DNA of 64,000 nt from Phalacrocorax aristotelis. Taxonomy: Eukaryota; Chordata; Aves; Suliformes; Phalacrocoracidae. The position numbers were made by a program, and so were the translations under genes. Of the stretch, positions 57,461-64,000 are shown piece by piece. Below the pieces are notes generated by a model. The model was not told where the DNA came from, did not search any database, and saw nothing but the letters and a program-made list of their open reading frames with translations. Each line of letters starts with the position of its first letter. Within the stretch, counting starts at the first letter, position 1. Location: assembly GCF_949628215.1 (NCBI RefSeq), contig NW_027441211.1:1-64000 (forward strand), in the 5' to 3' direction.

Positions 57461-57801
57461 GTGAGCTGCAACCACCTTTGCCTCACTCTCCTCTCTCTCT
57501 CTCGTACCGCAGATTGTTTTCTGACTTTGGTGTCGCTTTTGCCGAGAGCCTTGCTTCTTTGTGGTGTTCCCAACTCTAGGCTCCATGCTACCACCATGGC
57601 AGGTGGGAGAAAGTCTTGGGCTTTCTTTGCAGGGCCCCCTTCAGGACTGCTGCTCTTCAGTCTTTCTGCCTCCTTTCCCAACGCTGTCCCTGCTCCCCAG
57701 AGCGTGCCTTTTCTCTTGCCGAGCACCCGGTCAGGCTGCACCTCACACGCTGACTGTGCTTTCCCTGCCCTCTCTCCCAGGTGCACCTCCGTCCCACGGC
57801 C

Positions 57802-58098
57802 ATGTCCTGCTACGATCTGTGCCGTCCCTGTGGGCCAACCCCACTTGCCAACAGCTGCAACGAGCCCTGTGTCAGGCAGTGCCAGGACTCCCGGGTGGTG
57901 ATCGAACCGTCTCCCGTGGTGGTGACCCTGCCCGGACCCATCCTCAGCTCCTTCCCCCAGAACACCGTTGTGGGATCCACCACCTCCGCTGCCGTTGGCA
58001 GCATCCTGAGCACTGAGGGAGTGCCCATCTCCTCCGGGGGCTTTAACATCTCCGGCCTTGGTGGCCGCTACTACGGCAGAAGGTGCCTGCCCTGCTAA
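57802..58098 (+). CDS. Feather keratin, copy 5 (98 aa)
   Basis: Its protein is the same as copies 4 and 6, and its coding DNA has the same CCACTTGCC variant as copy 4. The intron is 57461-57780. The promoter also matches copy 4, so copies 4 and 5 look like the most recent duplicates. Confidence 0.97.
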   Translation: MSCYDLCRPCGPTPLANSCNEPCVRQCQDSRVVIEPSPVVVTLPGPILSSFPQNTVVGSTTSAAVGSILSTEGVPISSGGFNISGLGGRYYGRRCLPC

Positions 58099-58521
58099 AG
58101 GCGGGCCAGACGTCCAGTGAGTGCATCGACCGGGAAGCCCAAAGCCAGGTGCCGCACTGAGGACGGAGCTGCTGGCCAGGGTTTCCAGAGGGGCTGAGCA
58201 CCCTCGTGCCCTCCTGCAAAGGAGGGATGGAAGCAAGGGGCCTTGCTGTGCTGCCTGGAAACATGGCCAACTGATGTCGTCTTCTCCTCCTGCTTTCTTC
58301 TCCGCATCATGAGTCCCTGTTGCCTCCTGCTGTCCTGTGCCATGGGTTCATCCTGAAGCAAGCTGAGAGGGGCCCAGCTCACCACCCCCTGCCCGTGTGT
58401 GTGGGAGGAAGACGCGTGTCCCGTTGCTGTGAAGGGTTGCCTGACTGTCAGCTGCACCTGTAGCAGCCCGGACCGGGTCCCTTCCAGCACGCGCTGCTTT
58501 GTTTCACTCTTTAGACTAACC

Positions 58522-58527
58522 ATTAAA
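58522..58527 (+). terminator. Poly(A) signal ATTAAA, feather keratin 5
   Basis: Same position and context as in copy 2. Confidence 0.8.
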
Positions 58528-58549
58528 GTTTATGCTGCATTGTAGCTTG

Positions 58550-61535
58550 ACGTCTCCTCGTGTTCCTTCCCTCGTGGGATGCCCAGCCAAGCGTTCCAGG
58601 GGAAATGGGATGCTCTACAAGACAAAGGCCTGTCCAAAGGGATGTGGTGGGCTCACATCTTTCTTGCGGGATTGGGAGGAGGGGATTCCCACTGACGTGA
58701 CCTCCTGGAGTGGACTGTACTTCCCATGGGATATAGCCTTCCCAACGTCACCCACATGCCTTTGTCCTAAACACCACACTTGTTGTGTCTCTAAAACAAA
58801 ACCCCACGATGCTTTGCGTGGCTCAAGATGTCTGTGGTCTGTGAGAGATGCTCAGATAGTGGTATCCCTCCACTTCTGTGCCCAGACCATCTCTGCGTGA
58901 CCCTCAGGCCCCTTTCTGAAGCAGTCAACACTGTTAGCAGAGCTGCACAGTCACTGCTTGGGAGTTTGCATGACTTGTTGCCCATGACACGGAAATGAGG
59001 GCATCGAGCAAGTCCCTTGCCCACCAGGAGAAGGAAGGAAGGAAGGAAGGAAGGAAGGAAGGGAGGAAAGAGAGAATCCCTCCAGGATGCAGCCCTTGTG
59101 TCCTCCTGCCTCTCTGCCTTCAACTGCAAGACCACCAGCGTCAGGGAGCAAAGGAACCTTGCTCGTTTGTGATGCTGGCATGCAGTTGGTGTGGAAAACT
59201 GCACGGGGGGGTGGTGGTTGCTCCTGCCACAGGGGATGTAGGAGAGGACAAGCTGCCAGTGCCTTCCTCCCTGGTGCTCCAGTCCTCCACAGGTGATGTT
59301 TTGCTCCATGCCTCCCCAGTCCTGCTTCAGGTAGGGTGAGGGCCACCTCCCGTGTTCTCCCATACGCTGAGGAAACACTTCCAGTGCCCTTGCCCACAGC
59401 TAAAGCCCTGTCTTCCCCGAAAGACAGCTGCTGTCAGCAAACCCCCTGTGCCCTGCTGTGCAGGCAGGCCCCCAGGGAAAGCACTCTCCATCACCACGCA
59501 TGAGCCGTGCTGGGCTGAGAGCAGAAGCGTGGTGGGGGGATAGGATCACACCAGGGAGGGAAGGCAGCATCTGCAGCACATGGTGAGAGAGCGCAGGGTG
59601 CGGCAGAGCACTGGAGCCTTTGGGCAGACGGTCGCCCTAGGCGCTGACCGTGGGAGGATCAAGGTCTGGTCGGAGACTCTACCTGTGGGTTTTCTGGGTC
59701 CGGGATGGGATTGAAAGGAGCCTTAGAAGAAAAGACAGATTTTGCACTTGTAGAATTAATGCAAGCATCCTTTCTTGAAGGAACAAGTCCTTCCCAACAC
59801 TGTTGAGATGGATGGAACTGGTGCCCTGTGTCCCAGGTGCGCGGGAGATTTCCTCTTTCCTCTTGCACATCACTGCCCTGACTGCAGTAACAACAGGCCC
59901 AACGGCCCTGATGAGCCTCACCTGGGCTCTCTCCCGCTTCCCTTTGACCCAGGGCTCTATTTAAGCTCTGTCCTGAGCCCTCAGGCTGTTCTTTGGCTTG
60001 GTGGCAGGAGCGTAAGCCTCCTGTTCTTTCGTGGCTCTGCTTATGCCTGACCGTGAGCCCCCTTGATGCAGACCTCAAGCTGCCCACTGATTTCCCAGGC
60101 TCTCCTTGAACCTGTCTGGTCATTATGGTTCTGGTCAGCAATCAGTGGGCTCTGTTGATGCAGGTTGTGATCACTGGATGTGCTGCTGACCTGTGGGATG
60201 ACTGCCCTGCTTGATGTCAGTCCTGCTTCTTCACCATGAACTTGATGGTTGAGCTGGACTCTGGGCTGCTCCCGTCTACTGCCTCTGGGTTTTCCTTGTT
60301 CAGGAGCTGTGCAGTGGGGCCATTGCTGGTGAGGCTGCTGCCCTCCTGGCCTTGTGATCATGCTCACCTCCTGGCTCCCATCCTGCAGGGAGCAGCTGGC
60401 TCTCCCTGAGCCCTGGCAGCATTTCTGTTTGGATGGACTTTTGCTGGCCTCACCAGGTTAACGCAGTGCACCTTCCAAGCTCTCGTCATCATCTGAAATG
60501 AGGAGTTTGGCCTGTGCCTCTGTGATTAGAGAGTTGACCGCCTCTGGTGGAGACTTCCCCAGTCTAGCTGGGGAAGGAGTTTTGTCCACCGTTTGCAGTG
60601 AGGCCCTGGCTGGGGTGTCAGACAAGCGGAGCTGGTGCCCCAGGCTGGGCTGTCATTCCTCTCGGGGACATTCAGCTCCTCTTCTGCCCCAGGAAATGCA
60701 GTGCAGGGCATTGAATCCTTCCCTTGGCATGCACTGCTGGGGAGATCCTGACATCTCTCCAGACTCTCCTTGCTGGCAGTGCCAGCCCTCTCTTGCTTCT
60801 GGGGAGGGTTGCACGTTGCACGGAAACCTTGCTGAGGGTTTGGAACCGTGTGTGTTGAGCCAAAGCAGAAGTTGAGGCAAGGACCATGGGGAGGAGGAAA
60901 GCAGTGGTATCTGGTGCCCAGCACGGGCTTTTGTTTGTGGAGGACAGCCCAGTTTATCAGGAGCGAGGCAGCAACGCTTGCCTGTGGAAGGGCCATGTCC
61001 TTCTTCCTGAACCATGCCTGTGCTGGTGACTGGGGACCTCCTGATGCCGCCGATGGAGGTGAGAGGGGGAGCAGCCAGGCTGCTTTCTCCTGAGAGGAAT
61101 GCTGGGTATCACACCAGGGCTAAAGCCTGGGGCAGAGCTGACATGCTTGGAAAACTGGTGCCTTACACAGCCTGAGCTGGTTGCTAGGGAAAGCTGGGGA
61201 TGGGGCTGGTCCTCACTCGGGAAGCTTGTTGGAAGCCTGGCATTTAATGATAGGTTTGGAAGGAAATGAGGCCCCAAATGTTAGGACAAAACCTCAAAAC
61301 AAGCCCCGGGAGGCTGCCGGAGCCTGACAACGTTAGCCATCTCCTTCTGTTTGACTTCACCTTTTCCTTCACTTCTGTGTCACTTCCCCGGAAATACGTT
61401 GGCCTCTAATACTGTCACTTGAAAGGAGGCTGTGTGGCTCGACGGGTGTGCCGTGAACAGGGAAATGAAAAGGCAGCGTTGCAGGGAACATAAGCAGTGT
61501 CTCCATTTCTTTAATTGTGATGCTTTGCATACAAG
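58550..61535. other. Spacer of feather unit 5
   Basis: A near-copy of the other unit spacers, with eight AAGG repeats at 59031-59062 and GGGGATGTAGG where units 2-4 have GGGGATATAGG. No gene recognised. Confidence 0.7.
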
Positions 61536-61541
61536 ACAAGC

Positions 61542-61670
61542 TTGTTGTTAAAGACGTGACATGCGCAGAGGGTGCCTGTGAGCCCGGGGCGGTCTGGACC
61601 AGTATAAAAGCCAGTCCAGCTGTCGGAATCCTCATCGTCTTCTCTTGCCTTCTCCTCCTTGCTGAACAAG
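61542..61670 (+). promoter_or_regulatory. Promoter and non-coding exon 1, feather keratin 6
   Basis: TATAAAA at 61603-61609, conserved upstream block, exon 1 ending at 61670. Its promoter variant is that of copies 2 and 3, not of its neighbour copy 5. Confidence 0.88.
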
Positions 61671-62010
61671 GTGAGCTGCAACCACCTTTGCCTCACTCTC
61701 CTCTCTCTCTCTCGTACCGCAGATTGTTTTCTGACTTTGGTGTCGCTTTTGCCGAGACCTTGCTTCTTTGTGGTGTTCCCAACTCTAGGCTCCATGCTAC
61801 CACCATGGCAGGTGGGAGAAAGTCTTGGGCTTTCTTTGCAGGGCCCCCTTCAGGACTGCTGCTCTTCAATCTTTCTGCCTCCTTTCCCAACGCTGTCCCT
61901 GCTCCCCAGAGCGTGCCTTTTCTCTTGCCGAGCACCCGGTCAGGCTGCACCTCACACGCTGACTGTGCTTTCCCTGCCCTCTCTCCCAGGTGCACCTCCG
62001 TCCCACGGCC

Positions 62011-62307
62011 ATGTCCTGCTACGATCTGTGCCGTCCCTGTGGGCCAACCCCGCTTGCCAACAGCTGCAACGAGCCCTGTGTCAGGCAGTGCCAGGACTCC
62101 CGGGTGGTGATCGAACCGTCTCCCGTGGTGGTGACCCTGCCCGGACCCATCCTCAGCTCCTTCCCCCAGAACACCGTTGTGGGATCCACCACCTCCGCTG
62201 CCGTTGGCAGCATCCTGAGCACTGAGGGAGTGCCCATCTCCTCCGGGGGCTTTAACATCTCCGGCCTTGGTGGCCGCTACTACGGCAGAAGGTGCCTGCC
62301 CTGCTAA
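62011..62307 (+). CDS. Feather keratin, copy 6 (98 aa)
   Basis: The protein is identical to copies 4 and 5 (Pro22, Val56, Thr71). The intron (61671-61989) has a one-base loss (GAGACCTTG for GAGAGCCTTG) and the CTTCAATC variant otherwise seen only in copy 1. The 3' UTR reads GGGCCGGACG as in copies 1 and 2, against GGGCCAGACG in 3-5. The unit is therefore a mosaic of variants found in other copies. Confidence 0.97.
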   Translation: MSCYDLCRPCGPTPLANSCNEPCVRQCQDSRVVIEPSPVVVTLPGPILSSFPQNTVVGSTTSAAVGSILSTEGVPISSGGFNISGLGGRYYGRRCLPC

Positions 62308-62730
62308 AGGCGGGCCGGACGTCCAGTGAGTGCATCGACCAGGAAGCCCAAAGCCAGGTGCCGCACTGAGGACGGAGCTGCTGGCCAGGGTTTCCAGAGG
62401 GGCTGAGCACCCTCGTGCCCTCCTGCAAAGGAGGGATGGAAGCAAGGGGCCTTGCTGTGCTGCCTGGAAACATGGCCAACTGATGTCGTCTTCTCCTCCT
62501 GCTTTCTTCTCCGCATCATGAGTCCCTGTTGCCTCCTGCTGTCCTGTGCCATGGGTTCATCCTGAAGCAAGCTGAGAGGGGCCCAGCTCACCACCCCCTG
62601 CCCGTGTGTGTGGGAGGAAGACGCGTGTCCCGTTGCTGTGAAGGGTTGCCTGACTGTCAGCTGCACCTGTAGCAGCCCGGACCGGGTCCCTTCCAGCACG
62701 CGCTGCTTTGTTTCACTCTTTAGACTAACC

Positions 62731-62736
62731 ATTAAA
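62731..62736 (+). terminator. Poly(A) signal ATTAAA, feather keratin 6
   Basis: Same position and context as in copy 2. Confidence 0.8.
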
Positions 62737-62759
62737 GTTTATGCTGCATTGTAGCTTGA

Positions 62760-64000
62760 CGTCTCCTCGTGTTCCTTCCCTCGTGGGATGCCCAGCCAAG
62801 CGTTCCAGGGGAAATGGGATGCTCTACAAGACAAAGGCCTGTCCAAAGGGATGTGGTGGGCTCACATCTTTCTTGCGGGATTGGGAGGAGGGGATTCCCA
62901 CTGACGTGACCTCCTGGAGTGGACTGTACTTCCCATGGGATATAGCCTTCCCAACGTCACCCACATGCCTTTGTCCTAAACACCACACTTGTTGTGTCTC
63001 TAAAACAAAACCCCACGATGCTTTGCGTGGCTCAAGATGTCTGTGGTCTGTGAGAGATGCTCAGATAGTGGTATCCCTCCACTTCTGTGCCCAGACCATC
63101 TCTGCGTGACCCTCAGGCCCCTTTCTGAAGCAGTCAACACTGTTAGCAGAGCTGCACAGTCACTGCTTGGGAGTTTGCATGACTTGTTGCCCATGACACG
63201 GAAATGAGGGCATCGAGCAAGTCCCTTGCCCACCAGGAGAAGGAAGGAAGGAAGGAAGGAAGGAAGGAAGGAAGGGAGGAAAGAGAGAATCCCTCCAGGA
63301 TGCAGCCCTTGTGTCCTCCTGCCTCTCTGCCTTCAACTGCAAGACCACCAGCGTCAGGGAGCAAAGGAACCTTGCTCGTTTGTGATGCTGGCATGCAGTT
63401 GGTGTGGAAAACTGCACGGGGGGGTGGTGGTTGCTCCTGCCACAGGGGATGTAGGAGAGGACAAGCTGCCAGTGCCTTCCTCCCTGGTGCTCCAGTCCTC
63501 CACAGGTGATGTTTTGCTCCATGCCTCCCCAGTCCTGCTTCAGGTAGGGTGAGGGCCACCTCCCGTGTTCTCCCATACGCTGAGGAAACACTTCCAGTGC
63601 CCTTGCCCACAGCTAAAGCCCTGTCTTCCCCGAAAGACAGCTGCTGTCAGCAAACCCCCTGTGCCCTGCTGTGCAGGCAGGCCCCCAGGGAAAGCACTCT
63701 CCATCACCACGCATGAGCCGTGCTGGGCTGAGAGCAGAAGCGTGGTGGGGGGATAGGATCACACCAGGGAGGGAAGGCAGCATCTGCAGCACATGGTGAG
63801 AGAGCGCAGGGTGCGGCAGAGCACTGGAGCCTTTGGGCAGACGGTCGCCCTAGGCGCTGACCGTGGGAGGATCAAGGTCTGGTCGGAGACTCTACCTGTG
63901 GGTTTTCTGGGTCCGGGATGGGATTGAAAGGAGCCTTAGAAGAAAAGACAGATTTTGCACTTGTAGAATTAATGCAAGCATCCTTTCTTGAAGGGACAAG
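62760..64000. other. Start of feather unit 6 spacer, cut by window end
   Basis: Matches the first part of the other spacers, with nine AAGG repeats at 63240-63275, the longest of the five. A further unit probably follows outside the window. Confidence 0.8.

Larger units (their letters stand above)
44560..64000. repeat. 4.2-kb feather keratin tandem array (units 2-6, open at right edge)
   Basis: Start codons are spaced 4202, 4210, 4202 and 4209 bp apart (45188, 49390, 53600, 57802, 62011). Most length differences come from an AAGG microsatellite in each spacer (6, 8, 6, 8 and 9 repeats), with a CT-repeat and a single-base change adding the rest. Units differ by few bases over 4 kb. The array is cut by the window end inside the spacer after copy 6. 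Confidence 0.96.

Noticed and set aside
1-64000. CRISPR arrays, operons, tRNA or rRNA genes, integrated virus-like elements
   Set aside because: None seen. The direct repeats here are kilobase-scale gene duplications, and the only clear mobile element is the CR1 LINE; gene structure is that of a vertebrate nuclear genome.

Overview
The window is avian nuclear DNA from a corneous beta-protein (beta-keratin) gene cluster. Three observations support a bird: multi-copy 98-residue feather keratins, Gly/Tyr-rich claw-type beta-keratins, and a CR1 LINE ending in ATTCTATG repeats. Birds carry such arrays beside the epidermal differentiation complex. The sequence does not identify the species. Fourteen beta-keratin genes are present. 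Each has a TATA promoter, a short non-coding first exon, one intron inside the 5' UTR, and an uninterrupted coding exon.

Region 1 (1-16.4 kb, GC-rich) holds six claw/scale-type genes in three head-to-head pairs: 2043-1618(-)/3677-4102(+), 7611-7186(-)/9245-9670(+) and 13169-12753(-)/15449-15874(+). Each pair forms a large inverted repeat, with near-identical arms of about 1 kb and a 1.1 kb loop containing both promoters. The first two pairs lie in exact 5,568-bp tandem units. The third has the same outer flank as the others but a different promoter, first exon and intron, so gene 13169-12753 looks chimeric.

Region 2 (16.4-40.2 kb, AT-rich) holds two divergent, Gly-poor genes on the minus strand (18081-17674 and 28449-28072), of the kind called keratinocyte beta-keratins. 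Each has a 5' UTR intron of 1.7-1.9 kb. A third promoter plus exon 1 of the same type, at about 34.8-35.0 kb, has no coding exon of its own. The rest is gene-poor, with old SINE-like relics and short diverged repeats.

Region 3 (40.3-64.0 kb, GC-rich) is a plus-strand tandem array of six feather keratin genes. Copies 2-6 lie in 4.20-4.21 kb units and differ by very few bases. Copy 1 has its own downstream spacer, which contains a CR1 insertion. The array continues past the right edge, and the 5,568-bp array past the left edge.

The proteins are structural. They polymerise through a conserved beta-sheet core and are cross-linked through terminal cysteines in claw, scale and feather cells. The promoters of all three gene types can be partly aligned with each other. 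I found no novel enzymatic or defence system. The notable content is the duplication and inversion architecture, the chimeric gene, the orphan promoter and the shared promoter module. Coordinates are read directly from the sequence; family names come from recognised motifs, not a database search.
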